DNA of 64,000 nucleotides from Periconia sp. R9002. Lineage: Eukaryota; Ascomycota; Dothideomycetes; Pleosporales; Periconiaceae. This document shows positions 18,596 through 29,730 of the stretch, one piece after another (positions within the stretch are counted from its first letter, which is position 1; every line of letters starts with the position of its first letter). Made by a program: the position numbers and the translations under genes. The notes below the pieces were generated by a model. The model had not been told where the DNA came from. It made no database searches and worked only from the letters and a program-made list of their open reading frames with translations. The DNA is taken from contig JAMAHW010000104.1 in NCBI GenBank assembly GCA_023627715.1, positions 1 to 64,000 on the forward strand, given 5' to 3'.

Positions 18596-20343
18596 ATGAG
18601 ACGCCTGCGACAGACTCACCTTGCTGGCACTGTTGCCAATTATCTCACCATTGTGGATATCCCATCGTCGGCAGTTCGAGCCGAAACTTCTGCACAACAG
18701 CCTGCTGGGAAACCGTATATTTTGCAGCTCCCAGATGAGCTCCTCATAGCTATCGTCGAATTTGCTGCCAAAAACACTTCTTCCAGCAGCTTGGATACAT
18801 GCAATGAATGCTTGGATACTTCCAGTGGATATGAGCACCCGACGCGCCCTTGGGATTATTTGAGTCTTAGAAAACTATCGCTTGTGTGTCGTAGATTTGC
18901 TGAAGTTGCTCAGCAGCAACTTTTTCGCACTATCTACTTCAATTCCTTAGTTACAACCGTTCCCCCTACTAGACGTATTCGAAGGCTCTACAATACTTTT
19001 GCGCAAGAACCACGCTTTCAAAAGCACTGCAGGTATGTATAAATTCGCCTTTATCAAACTCCACTTTACTTAAGCTAAAAAAAAATCTAATGGCAGATCT
19101 CTATTCATCTACATAAAGAATACAACGGTTGGGGACGATTTGCCCGATAACTATGTCGTAGCAAAGAATTTCGCTTGTTGTTTGAAGAGCATACGCTGTC
19201 TTAAGATATATGGCGGGTTCGAGAATAGGGGAAGCAGAAGCTGCAATGAGTCTACTTGGGCTTTAATCCGTCTTTTCGTTGCCCACTGTAGAGACATTGA
19301 GCATCTGCAAATTTCAAGATCGGGATTAGGTCTGCTGCATCTGGAAGCTCTCTTTAAATGGCTGGATTTCCCCAGATTGAAGGCGCTATCTGTGCACGGT
19401 ATATCCGAATGGGAGCATGGGAGGGTAGAGCTGGAGCCCCGGGTACGTATAATTCTCTTCTTCAACGGGTAGAGGGTCTACTTCATAGAAGCCTGATTAA
19501 ACCTAGTAGCTAATATCCGTGTAAATGCAGATGCGTCGCACTGCTCCATTCACATCATTAATAATATCGGATTATGAAGAAGGGCCTCAGGCTACGTCTC
19601 TACTAATCCAATGGCCCGCGGTACTTTCTCACTTCCATTTCAGTGGATATGTAGCGCGCACCCGTGTCATAGACTATTCTACGCTCGAGTCGTTACTACT
19701 GATACACAAGAATACTCTCAAGTACATTAATATATGGGGCCTTTGTCTAGAAGGAAATAGTCGACTTTTCAATGCTACTCTCTTTCCCAAACTTGGGTTT
19801 CTAGAATTGTCTAGATGGGACACACACGGCAACTCTGTCCAGTTTAGGGCCAGTGACACAAATATACTGGGTCTTAAGCTTGAGACTTTCTCCTGGAACT
19901 GTAGTGCTGGTGGGTGCGAACGTTGGACATCGTTTAATAAGGCTAATTGTCTCTGGATTCGCGATCTTGCAAATGCAGCTGTAGCCTGCAATGCTGCTCT
20001 TAGGAGGATTAAAATAAAATTTCGTCCAGACTACCCAGAACTGGAAGAAGAAACAATATATCCATGGGACTTGATGGATGACCTTAGAGATAAAGTACTC
20101 CGACCAAAGGGTATAGACCTGTCGTACAATGATCCGCCTGTCTCGAAGGAAAAGTGGATAGAGCATCTCAATGCTCCTAAGAGAGAAGAATTTTTAGTTG
20201 AAAGCGTGGATTACAGTGTCGTGAGTCAGGAAGATCAGTCAATCGAGTCCAGCGAGCAGATGGGGTGCAAAGGAGGATATGAAGGGGAGGATCTTCGAAA
20301 ATACTTCGTCCCCACTTCAAAGTCTCAAGAATCGAAGTCTTAA
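18596..20343 (+). CDS. F-box protein with leucine-rich C-terminal region
   Basis: Exons 18596-19032, 19097-19442 and 19531-20343; 531 residues. An in-frame ATG at 18488 exists, but the ATG at 18596 is closer to the domain and in better context. An F-box starts at about residue 42: LQLPDELLIAIVEFAAKN, then DYLSLRKLSLVCRRFAEVAQ and LFRTIYF. The rest has scattered leucine-rich strand-turn segments (LKSIRCLKIYGGFEN, CRDIEHLQISRS, LESLLLIHKNTLKYINIWGL) common in ascomycete F-box proteins, and an acidic tail. The family works as a substrate adaptor of SCF ubiquitin ligases; the substrate is unknown. It is convergent-flanked by R5 and next to the SH3-like gene. Confidence 0.75.
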
Positions 20344-20500
20344 AGACAAGTAGATGAAATTGAAGAAAACACATTTATACGGAGAGTTTTAGTAAGTTTA
20401 ACTTTTTCAGTGTTACATACCTCTACTACGGACTTTGATTAACATAGTATAGCCTACACTTCTTACACTCGCTTAAATCTACCGACGCCTCTCCCGCAAC

Positions 20501-20560
20501 CCTATGGCCGGAGCGGGTCGGCCGCCCTCCCTGCCTGTAGTGGCGGCATTCAGTACAAAA
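20501..20560 (-). repeat. Dispersed inverted-repeat family, copy R5
   Basis: Right-type copy containing GAGCGGGTCGGCC, then GCCCTCCCTGCCTGTAGTGG. It matches the R2 outer part and the R4 GCCACTA/GGCCGACCCGC blocks. With R4 it bounds a 3.5-kb block holding the SH3-like and F-box genes. Confidence 0.5.
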
Positions 20561-20599
20561 TCGCCTGTGTTCATGTTTATATTTCATTCATAAGCTTTG

Positions 20600-21230
20600 G
20601 TCGCTGCAGACTCGCCGAACAAAGAGGGGCTTAGGCAAGCTTGGCGGTGACGCAGTAGCAGGCCAAGAGTAGAGTTCTAAGCTCTCCAACCTCTACACTT
20701 AGATCTTGTAAGCTTAACTTTTATCTTAACTATATATATACTTATATAAAAATTAAAGCTTAAATATCTTATACAACTTTAGTATACTAATAGAGATCCT
20801 ACTATTTTTTCTCCTTAAAATCCTCTCGTATTACTATCCGCAACTAGAAGATTAATAGATATCTCCTATCTCCTATAAAATAAGATAGCTTTTTTACCTA
20901 TATTAAGTAGTAATAGAGCGTAATTAAATAGCTTAAATTATAAAGCTAGTAAATAGGATTCTAAAATTTACAAAACTTATAGCAACTTAGACTTTAGTAG
21001 CTAGAAGCAGAACCCGAGCTTCTCGTCTAAGCGAGAGTGGTGGACCTCACCGAAAGATCTCCTACGCAGTTCCTCGACCTGCATCATCTGCTCCATACTT
21101 TGTTGTACCTATCGTCGAATTATCATAGAGTGGGAGAGAAGAATTCTCTCCAATGAATCTCCTAGCTGGCCCCTTGAAGATCGTAATCCAGTACCGATGG
21201 CGGAGAGTGACGATGATATCTGGCTTTTAG
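20600..21230. other. AT-rich, RIP-like block
   Basis: 20690-21000 is dominated by TpA-rich sequence poor in CpA and CpG, with no coding frame. This is the appearance of an old RIP-mutated repeat. Confidence 0.55.
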
Positions 21231-22053
21231 AGATTGTTCAGGGCAAATCTCTTCACAACGACAACATTTCTCTCGATGGATTACAGTTCCAAACACGCGG
21301 CGATGCGATCTAGAGCTATCCGTACCCGGCGTTCTGGACTCAGATTCCAAGCTCTTCGTACGCGAAATACCCCTATACCTTCACCAAGTCTTTGGATGGG
21401 GCTTCGTTTCGACTTTAGACCATGTTTTCGAAGAATACCCTCTATTACAACGAGGCTGGGTGCTCCAAGAGCGAGCACTATCACAAAGACTTTTACATTT
21501 CACTAAACGGGAGATCGTGTTCGAATGCGAAGAATGTTTCGAATGTGAAAGCGAAGGAAAGCTCGATCTCTACAAAGGAAGTGGAAAAAGCCATTGGTCC
21601 ACGAATCATCGGAGCGCCCTCTTTAAATGGCTGCGGTTGAGGCCATCGGGCCATCTTAACACGTTTTACCCCGCGGATCACGCGAAATGGTCTGCCTGGC
21701 AGGACAAGGTTCGGATTTACACCAGTCTAAGCCTGACATACCATTCAGATGTCCTTCCGGCATTCTCGGCGGTCGCTCGAATTCATGCTGGTAAAGGCTA
21801 TATTGCCGGTTTAAGGGGACAACATATTATCCAAGATCTGGCTTGGTACACTCTAGGCAAAACCCGAGAGCGACCGTATAGGCCTAAAGAGTACTCCGCC
21901 CCTAGTTTCTCTTAGGCTTCTATTTTCGGACAAGTTCTGTGGGCTGTTACTAGAGATCGATGCTTTTATCGCCCCAAGTTAAAGGCTTTCTCTGTTGCGT
22001 CACGAAAGAAGGTGCTGTATAAACCAGGCTCGGAGGCAATAATGCAAACGTAA
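21231..22053 (+). pseudogene. HET-domain gene, 5' part lost, middle part decayed
   Basis: A frame from about 21290 reads LELSVPGVLDSDSKLFVREI, PLYLHQVFGWGF, then LLQRGWVLQERALSQRLLHF and TKREIVFECEE. That is the W-x-LQER-LS-R-LHF-x-x-E-(I/V)-x-x-EC core of heterokaryon-incompatibility (HET) domains. Next come YTSLSLTYHSDVLPAFSAVA and RHAGKGYIAGL-type sequence (SDxLPA(I/F)SG-x-A, Y-AGL), and YSAPSFS-stop-AS, where the family has APSWSWAS. The TAG there is a probable TGG-to-TAG RIP change at about 21913. The N-terminal ALSYxWG block is missing. The relic continues to FSVASRKKVLYKPG at 22050. Confidence 0.75.
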
Positions 22054-22117
22054 TTTTTAGGGAAAGATAGTTTATAGATATCTGGCATTAGATATAATAG
22101 ACTAATTTTATAGAATT

Positions 22118-22257
22118 ATAGAAATGTTTGTATCGTTACCTGTGTACACGTCCGAGCCACGGACGTTACCTTGAGATTTCAAACTAGTGTTGATACCGTG
22201 ACTGATTTCACCAATTAATTGCGAAGAAGAAGACACTTTAATAATAGAAATATTTGT
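22118..22257 (+). mobile_element. Short retro-type insert with flanking duplication, copy 2
   Basis: A 112-base insert (22132-22243) shares its 3' ~80 bases with 6565-6641. It is flanked by ATAGAAATGTTTGT (22118-22131) and ATAGAAATATTTGT (22244-22257), a 14-base duplication with one transition. It is longer on its left side than copy 1. Confidence 0.6.
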
Positions 22258-23515
22258 TGTGCGCATGGATTTTCCAGTTGCTGAAAGTCAACGTACCGAT
22301 GGTTTGTCCGGTCACAGGGGGTGTCCGGTAACCCAGGGAGGGATGTTACCCCTTTCGTTTTTCGGCACGGTGGGTTTTTCGCTTCGTATGGAGAGACGGT
22401 AGACCATTTTCGACTATATGATGAAGGGTTTCCTAGTCGCTCAAAGTCAAACTCCCCCTCATCTGGCTCGGCATGTAAGGTCAGCCAAACGCTAGCTAAA
22501 ACATGCCACCTGGAGTGATTGTATAATTGCATCCCAAGGAGGAACGAAGCGAGAGAAACGCATGGCATGGGAGGGCGCCAAAGAACACCGTGGACACAAT
22601 GAGCTGGGCATATTAGAATAATATAGTGCTTAGAGAGGTACAGTGGCTGGAATAATACTGGCTTAGTACAGTACTATAGAACTGCGCTAATCTCTATCAG
22701 ACCCATACCCTAAGGTCCATAACGCCGATAAAACTCCTTTCTACTCAGTCATGCTTAGAATACTCATTCTTTATAGATTATTATCTCTAAAGCCTGTAAT
22801 GATATTCTCTCAGAATAGAGCTCTCTTACTATAACCTTAGAATTTGTAGAATAGCGAAGAGTGGTAATTTTACAGGGGAGATTCGCTAAAGCGACTCTTA
22901 ACATTATTAATAGAATAATTAACAACATAGTGAAAACTATAGTAATTTTCTTATTACAAGCTAATTACTGCAGCGTAAATAGCTAGAATATAATTCTTTT
23001 ATGGCTATAACGTAACAGATTCGCGAGTGAAAAATTAACGTGTCTAAATACAACTTTAGTGCAGAAACATATAAGTAACGTGGCTGATGGGACCACATCA
23101 CCAAGGGTAGCATCCGCCCTTCTGCCCTTCGCGGCACAGTCACGCCCTTATTAACGTCCAAGACTTCTTCGACTGCTAACCCTTCGATGTGCACGTTGGC
23201 AAACATTGTGCTATTGACCACATGACGGGATATTCATACACTAAGCTACCTTGTCACAGATTTCCGCCCTTTCATGTACTCGTCTTTTATTTGTAGCTTC
23301 ACGCACATATATAAAGGTGCAATGCCCATGCACGTAGTTAGATATTTACATATTACTGTTTTATTATACCACCACTTATTAAGACCTTTTCCATATAAGA
23401 AGGACCACTTAATTGAAGATCCTGTCCTAATTTGATTTTACTGATCAACTCAACTCACGGGCCGTAATTTCCCAGCGGGCAGCCGCATCCCAAACGTCAC
23501 ACTTAGGCACACGCC
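22258..23515. other. AT-rich intergenic, RIP-like
   Basis: 22680-23050 is TpA-rich with no frames of interest. 23260-23515 is probably the promoter of the next ORF (TATATAAAGG at about 23310). Confidence 0.45.
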
Positions 23516-25039
23516 ATGTACTTCCCTCCCCCCAACACCCCGGCGGCTCTTGAGCACGCAGGTCGCTCGCCGACGCACCCTTTTAAAGACATCCGATCCG
23601 CCGCACATGCGAAATCGCGCACTCGAAAGCATTTTTACCGGTACAACCATTTCAAAGCTATCAATGTTGCACACCTGACACAGCACCCCAATCAGCAAGC
23701 GTACATTATCAAACCACACCCCGGCGGGCAGTACATTAATCCTTATAGACCCAGCGCTGCGCACCTGCCAACCAGACTTTTCACTAAACGCGAGACGTAC
23801 AACGAAGCGCAGTTCACGTACCCTTACGGAAATTGTTATTATCAGGGTTGCACAGTCACACATAAATGGGCCGAGGAAAGACGTAGGAAGCGTAAGAGTA
23901 TAGTGGTGAGGAAATCGAGGAGGTCATTGAGCTTGGAAGACAAGGACCTTATCTATAGACTGATAGGGACGAACGAGGGAAAGGACTGGCGGTGTTGCAG
24001 CTACCGTCAGGGTAACACACCACAGGTCAACGAAGACGGAAGTCTAGAGATCTGCGGGCATCTACAGTATGCAGATTGGGAGCGTATTCATGACGGAGGA
24101 ATATTAGAGTTACGGTGGCGTCATCGTATAGCGAAGGTGCTTCTCGCAAAAAATGACAGTTCGCCTTCGAGAGTAGCTCTCTCTCATTCCCAACATGCCT
24201 TGTCTACACAACAATCTACTCGTACCCAAAGGGGAGAGGGCAGTAAGAACACGGCTCTCATCGACCTGTCAACCATCACCACAAACTCTGCAGAGACTTT
24301 CCTCGCAAGCGAAGATTTCAACTATTCAACTTCTTGGCTCGCATTTTCAAACAAATCTCCCTCAGCATTACACGTGGACAAATCTACTTCCTATATCTGC
24401 AGTCGTACGTACCACAACTATATTCTCCGCGCTATCCGCGCCTCCCTCTTGTCGCGCTTCTGGTTTTCTAGGCCCGCACACATGCCCGTGTTCTGGTCCG
24501 ACGCGGTCGTGTACGCCCTTTCGCACGACAACGAGTACGAGGACTATAGTAATGGAAACGATAACGACAATAAATATAATAACGGAGAAGAGAATAGCGA
24601 TGAACCCGAAATACCCGACGATGATGATAGTAGCGGTAATGGTTCCGAAGTGCATGCTTCACTGCCACCACGACTTCGTCGAAATCTAACAGGATGCTGG
24701 GTCAACCCTTGTTACGATTACTTGTACGATGCTTGTGAGTGCCCATGGTGTGTTGATGGTGAGCGGGGAGGACATTGGGACCCAGAGGCGAGGACACAGA
24801 GGTGGTGGTTGTGGGCGTGGATCCGGACCGAGGGGTGGGAGAAGTTGAAGGAAAAGGACCAAGGGTGGGTTAATAAGAATCGGGATGAGAAAGATGAAAT
24901 TACTGTGCAGGAGGCGGAGAGGCGTAGGGATAAAAAACACTCCCAGGAACTAGAGTGGGAGTTCGTTCCCTCTACTTCTTCCCCTTCTTTGTCTATCTCA
25001 TCCTGGTCATTATTATCCTCTAAAGATATTATTGCGTAA
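23516..25039 (+). CDS. Orphan 507-residue protein
   Basis: A single uninterrupted frame. The N-terminus is basic and rich in Pro/His/Tyr. A region at about 170-215 has WRCCSYRQGNTP and EICGHLQYADWERIHDGGIL. A low-complexity Asp/Asn/Glu tract follows (EDYSNGNDNDNKYNNGEENS, IPDDDDSSGNGSE). A Trp/Cys-rich segment (GCWVNPCYDYLYDACECPWC and WWLWAWIRTEGWEKL) and a Ser-rich end close it. I recognise no family. The frame length, consistent codon look and a TATA-like element upstream favour a real gene. It lies exactly between the two halves of a HET gene, so it may belong to an insertion. Confidence 0.55.
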   Translation: MYFPPPNTPAALEHAGRSPTHPFKDIRSAAHAKSRTRKHFYRYNHFKAINVAHLTQHPNQQAYIIKPHPGGQYINPYRPSAAHLPTRLFTKRETYNEAQFTYPYGNCYYQGCTVTHKWAEERRRKRKSIVVRKSRRSLSLEDKDLIYRLIGTNEGKDWRCCSYRQGNTPQVNEDGSLEICGHLQYADWERIHDGGILELRWRHRIAKVLLAKNDSSPSRVALSHSQHALSTQQSTRTQRGEGSKNTALIDLSTITTNSAETFLASEDFNYSTSWLAFSNKSPSALHVDKSTSYICSRTYHNYILRAIRASLLSRFWFSRPAHMPVFWSDAVVYALSHDNEYEDYSNGNDNDNKYNNGEENSDEPEIPDDDDSSGNGSEVHASLPPRLRRNLTGCWVNPCYDYLYDACECPWCVDGERGGHWDPEARTQRWWLWAWIRTEGWEKLKEKDQGWVNKNRDEKDEITVQEAERRRDKKHSQELEWEFVPSTSSPSLSISSWSLLSSKDIIA

Positions 25040-25044
25040 ATATA

Positions 25045-25471
25045 ACGCCGCCAAGTCAAAAGCTTTCTCTGTCTCTCTTGAAAACCAAGATGATGCATTC
25101 GGACGCGTTACAAACGGTTGGATTCAAGTTTCTGGGCGATTCTATGGGACATAGCTATACACTGGCCGAAGAATGATCCCGACGGATTCGGCTGGCCCTT
25201 GCTTGGGGGGTTGAAAGGGATTTCCTCGGTCAAGGTGCACTTCGATGCCGTCGAGGACATATTGGCGGATAGGGTCCCCGTATCCATCCTTGTTCTTGGC
25301 TTAACTGGACAACTTTCTAATGAGAGCACATGGACTTATGATAACTATCACGGTGTTGTCCTCCGATTACGAGACGAACAATCTAGAACATATCAGCGGA
25401 TTGGGTTCGCAGATCATCTTCCGAAGGATTTGGTCAGAGGAGCTCTAAAGGGAACAGTTGTTGTTATCTAG
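25045..25471 (+). pseudogene. 3' end of a HET-family gene
   Basis: One frame reads AFSVSLENQDDAFGRVTNGW and IQVSGRF, then a stop. The adjacent frame goes on with GISSVKVHFDAVEDILADRV, PVSILVLGLTGQLSN, YHGVVLRLRDEQSRTYQRIG and FADHLPKDLVRGALKGTVVV. The 'DxFGxVxxGxI-x-x-xG', 'FD', 'LxLG', 'Y-G-VLR', 'Y-RIGF', '-T-V-I-stop' series is the usual C-terminal tail of long HET proteins. The frameshift lies near 25130. It begins with a stretch (25047-25073) very like 21972-21997 in the upstream HET relic. Confidence 0.6.
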
Positions 25472-25962
25472 AACCGAATTTATTATTTTGTCTGGTCTGT
25501 ATCCTTATGAAATTTCCATTGTCCATTACTCCTATGATAACAACTTGTTTGCCTTTTTGCGCCTGTGCCTGTGCCTTCACAGTAACTTCCCTATATAACA
25601 TCACTCTCCGTACGCTCGTATTGATAACATATAAGCGCAGTCGGCTCATTTATTTTATCTAAGTATAACTACTATTGTGATGATACAGTGCGTATATAGA
25701 AAAAAGAGAAGAGAAGAAAATCAGAAGAAATGAGAGACAAATTATGAAAATGAAAACAATACCCAACAAAATAATAGATATACGCTACATAATCAAACTA
25801 AACTCACACTATCCTCTCAAGATCTACCTCTACACCCCTTCCTCTTCTCCTCCCCTTTCACCCCTCTAAAAAGATAGACAGGAAAGGAAGGAAGAAGGGA
25901 AAAGGTTTCGGATACGGCATGAAAAATGTAATCTGTTTATTCCTTCTTTACTATGATATGCA
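25472..25962. other. Intergenic, probable GH31 3' region
   Basis: A/G-rich low-complexity sequence at 25690-25760. No gene seen. Confidence 0.4.
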
Positions 25963-28296
25963 CTATCCAATCATCTCCACCTCCCATTCCCCTCCCAAAA
26001 TATCCATTCCCAACAGCTCACCATTTCCATTGACCTCCAAAACACCTTGTTCCTTTCCTTTAGTATCCACCAAAACAGCCTTACCGCCCTCATGCACGCC
26101 ATACAACCTCACCGTCCCACCCGACTTCAACCAGTCATATCCAAATCCGCCCTCGCCCTCGGCCTGTCCAAGGACGAGAATTGTATTCTCCCTAACAAAC
26201 AAAGGCGTCTCGCAGAACCCATAGGTCGCCCTCAACCACCTTCCCCCTTGCACTTCCTCGCCTGTCCAGTAATTGAACCATCGTCCTGGAGGAAGATACA
26301 CTTCGCCGGTTCCATCTTGTTCGAAAACCGGCGCCGCGAGAATGGACGATCCGACCATGAACTCGCGATCGCAATACCACGCCGTAGGATCATCCGGGAA
26401 TTCCAACGCAACAGCGCGTGTGCTCGTTGGCCAGCCTTTCTCGACACTCTCGGTTGCCTGCGCGAATAGATACGGCATCAGACGCCGCTTGAACTGTACC
26501 CAATGCTTCAGCACATCCGTACAGTTGTCAGGCTCGGTCGACGAATCGTCAACCAGCCACGGCACACGGTACGAATTCGATCCGTGGAGGCGCGAGTGAC
26601 TGCACAAAAGCCCAAACGCCACCCATCGTTTGTAAATCCACGGCTGAGGTTTGCCTTCAAACCCTCCAATATCGCTCGTCCAGCTCGCAAAAGACGCGAG
26701 TCCTAGACTCAGTCCTCCACGAACCGATTCAGCAAGTGCAGCAGGCGTGCTCTCGCAGTCGCCGCCCCATTGCAGAGGAAACCTCTGTGTCCCTGCACAC
26801 GCTGTACGCGCGAAGAGCACCGCTTCGTTCTCGCCGTACCGCTCCTGCAGCGCCTCGTAAACGAGCTTATTGTAGATAAAGGCGTAGTAATTATGCATCC
26901 TGCTCGGATCCACATTCGCGTCAAACCACTTGACGCCCGTCGTAGGAATCCTCTCCCCAAAATCCGTCTTGATGGCATCGACGCCGGTGTCGAACAGTCC
27001 CCTCAAACAGCCCTTAAACCACTCTCTCGCCTCCGGGTTTGTGAAATCTACAATCCCCATCCCCGTCTGCCACAGATCCCACTGCCACACGTCGCCGTCC
27101 GTCTTCTTGAGCAAATACCCTCTCTCCGCCGCATACGCAAACACCGGGCTCGCCTGCCCGATATACGGATTCGTCCACACCGAGACCTTCTTCACCAACC
27201 CCTCCTCCTTCAACCTCTCAATCTGGCCCTTCGCGTCCGGAAAAAATGCAGGATCCCACACAAAATCCGTCCAATGGAACGCCCTCAACCAAAAACAATC
27301 AAAATGAAACACCTCGACAGGAATTCGCTGTTCCTTCATCGTACTAACAAAATGCCGCACTGTCTGCTCATCGTAATCCGTCGTAAACGACGTCGACAAC
27401 CAAAGCCCATAACTCCACGCAGGCGTCATCCCCGGCTTCCCCGTCAAAATCGCATACCTCGTCAACACCTCTTTCGGCGTCGGGCCGTAAATCACGTACC
27501 ACTTTACCCTCTGCCCCTCCACCGCCGTCTGCAGCCGCGAACACCGCTCGCTCCCCACCTCCAAATCCACCCGATCCGGCGTGTCGATGAAAACCCCGTA
27601 CCCCCTCGAACTCAAATAAAAAGAGATGTTCTTGTACGCCTGCTCGCTCGACGTCCCACCGTCTTCATTCCACAGCGAAATGTGCTGCCCGACTTTATTC
27701 CACGCGCCGAAGCGTTCGCCCAAGCCGTGAATCGATTCTCCAACGCTGATCTCCGTCTGCGTGAACATGAAGTGCTGCCGCCCCGTCAAATCCTCGACTT
27801 GTTTCGGCGTCGTGAGCGCGGGCGTGTACGCGAATCCTACGCTGCGGCTCTGCAGCGACGTCAACGTTTTCGCCTTCTCTCCTTCTTCTCCTCCCACGAA
27901 CGAAATCCCAAAATCCCCGCCTTCCTTCCCTACAACCGCACTTAACCCCCCACCCGCAACTAACCTCGTCCCCCCACTCCCCTCATCCTTCTCAATCCTC
28001 GCATTCGCAGCCTCCGGTCGGCTATCTGGGAAAAGCTCAAAGTCGGGTCCCCGGCGCTGCGCGCCTTGGAAGTGTGTGGCTTCGAGCGAGATGACGCCGT
28101 CAAAGACGGCGGAGAGGGTTATGGAGATGGTGGCGAGGTTGAGGGTGTTGCCGCGCGAGAGGATTTTGCGGGTTGGGCAGAGTAGTGTGAGGGATGGTGT
28201 GGAGGTGCTGGAGGAAGGGGTGATGGTGTGGATTTCTTCGGCGTAGGAGAGGGTGTGGGTTGGGCTGGGGAGCCACATTCCGTCGCGGAACTTCAT
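25963..28296 (-). CDS. GH31 alpha-xylosidase (intracellular type)
   Basis: An intronless frame of 777 residues with no signal peptide. An N-terminal beta-sandwich contains GESIHGLGERFGAWNKVGQH (186-205). The catalytic barrel follows with TPAWSYGLWLSTSFTTDYDE and HFDCFWLRAFHWTDFVWDP, then the nucleophile Asp445 in DAIKTDFGE and acid/base Asp513 in WGGD. The KTDFGE form and the FHFDCFWL block are those of YicI-type alpha-xylosidases rather than maltases. A complete C-terminal domain follows. It releases alpha-linked xylose from the non-reducing end of xyloglucan oligosaccharides such as isoprimeverose; acting in the cytosol requires imported substrate. A sugar transporter and a secreted GH3 enzyme lie within 9 kb. 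Specificity for xylosides over glucosides is inferred. Confidence 0.88.
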   Translation of the reverse strand: MKFRDGMWLPSPTHTLSYAEEIHTITPSSSTSTPSLTLLCPTRKILSRGNTLNLATISITLSAVFDGVISLEATHFQGAQRRGPDFELFPDSRPEAANARIEKDEGSGGTRLVAGGGLSAVVGKEGGDFGISFVGGEEGEKAKTLTSLQSRSVGFAYTPALTTPKQVEDLTGRQHFMFTQTEISVGESIHGLGERFGAWNKVGQHISLWNEDGGTSSEQAYKNISFYLSSRGYGVFIDTPDRVDLEVGSERCSRLQTAVEGQRVKWYVIYGPTPKEVLTRYAILTGKPGMTPAWSYGLWLSTSFTTDYDEQTVRHFVSTMKEQRIPVEVFHFDCFWLRAFHWTDFVWDPAFFPDAKGQIERLKEEGLVKKVSVWTNPYIGQASPVFAYAAERGYLLKKTDGDVWQWDLWQTGMGIVDFTNPEAREWFKGCLRGLFDTGVDAIKTDFGERIPTTGVKWFDANVDPSRMHNYYAFIYNKLVYEALQERYGENEAVLFARTACAGTQRFPLQWGGDCESTPAALAESVRGGLSLGLASFASWTSDIGGFEGKPQPWIYKRWVAFGLLCSHSRLHGSNSYRVPWLVDDSSTEPDNCTDVLKHWVQFKRRLMPYLFAQATESVEKGWPTSTRAVALEFPDDPTAWYCDREFMVGSSILAAPVFEQDGTGEVYLPPGRWFNYWTGEEVQGGRWLRATYGFCETPLFVRENTILVLGQAEGEGGFGYDWLKSGGTVRLYGVHEGGKAVLVDTKGKEQGVLEVNGNGELLGMDILGGEWEVEMIG

Positions 28297-29730
28297 TTTG
28301 GGTTGGTGGTGGTGGTGGTGAGTTTGTGGTTTTGGAGGTGTTCTTTGGAAGGCCTTGGGGTTTGGATGGTGGATGATGTACAGTAGAATGTCCTCCTAAT
28401 ATAATATATCTGTTTTTTTCTTTTCTTTTTCTTCCTTTATTTGACCAACAAACAGAACATTTGAAGAAAAAAATCTATGAGCTGTTGAAATCTTCCTTAT
28501 GTAGTCGCACGACCAACGTACAACTATCATCAACACCCCAAAAAACCATGGACAAACATATAAACCCCCCCCCCCTCTCTCTCAACAACTGTACAAAAAA
28601 AACTTATCTGATCCTTACGTAGTTGTGCATCCCTCTCGCGTGTCGTGAGTGGACGGAAGATATGCTCGGCGGTAATTCTTCCGAGCGAGCGGATGGGGTG
28701 GATTGGGATAGTTTACCCCACCAACTCGGGGAGGTACTCGTAGCGGCGGACCGTGCGTGTGCGTGTGCGTGAAAAGAGAGGGTGGGAAGGATTGTGCCAC
28801 CGTTTAATATTGAGTATGGATGGAGGTGCAGTGGAGGTGCAGTGTGGAGCGTTTGGGTTGGGATTGGGTTGGGGTTATTTTTAGTGGGTTAGGGGAAGGA
28901 GGAGGGGAAGGGGGGAGAGGGCTGGTTTCCAAAAGTTGGAGGACATCTTTGGGACACATTCTTTTTTTTGCTTACCTACTTGATTTTTATATTTTTCATT
29001 TTTTCGCTTTTCGGGCTATGGCTTTATATTTATTAGATATACGTGGAATTGAGTTATCTTCTGGGTTTTCGTAGTTTCAAGAGTTTTTCGTAGCATTGAT
29101 ATTCTAGGGGTATTCAAAAACAGCGAACAGAGGGAGCAACCACGAATCATAGGAAATGTTCACAGTTGAAGTTGAACGAGACTATGTTTACCAAGTACAG
29201 TGCAGCGATCTCGATTCCCCTGTTATTCGATTAGGGAAATTAAAGTTTCTTGCTCACCGTAAACGATTTCTCAGTATCAACTCAACGTACAAAAATCACA
29301 CGAAGCGTCCTTGTCTACATAGAACATACACACAGCTCTCCCGTAAGAGATATATATTACCTTGCCTGTGGGGGCGATGTCTCTTCCTGGGGCGAAAAAT
29401 CTGAGAGGGTGAGCAGTTCGTGATAAGTTTCATCTTTTTCATGCATTCCGAAAGTCCGTAACGTGTCAGGTTGTCTAGCCACTTACAAGCTACATGAAAG
29501 CTAGGACTTGGCACTCATTATGTTTCAAAAACCTGGCTGCTCAACCTTCTCGCAGATTGCGCAAGCTGTGCTACATCGGGTACAGCATGATATCTAAGTA
29601 ACGTTTTCCTTCGTCTTGAGGATCTAGCGAGGATTCATCTAAATGTCCTGCCTATTCACAATTTGATTTTTGAGTGTGTGTACATACAAAAAAGAATACA
29701 TCTCGATTCGTTTCACCATCTGCCCGCAAG
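28297..29730. other. Intergenic: promoters of GH31 and of the DUF3176 gene
   Basis: Divergent genes face outwards from here. It contains a poly-C tract (about 28567-28577), GT/GC dinucleotide tracts (28741-28770) and pyrimidine-rich runs. No gene recognised. Confidence 0.45.

Noticed and set aside
26770..27945. 391-codon ORF on the plus strand
   Set aside because: It is the exact antisense of the GH31 alpha-xylosidase, Pro/Arg-rich as expected for a shadow frame.
28741..28770. GT/GC dinucleotide tract, and others at 33873 and 43388
   Set aside because: Ordinary microsatellites; no function can be assigned.
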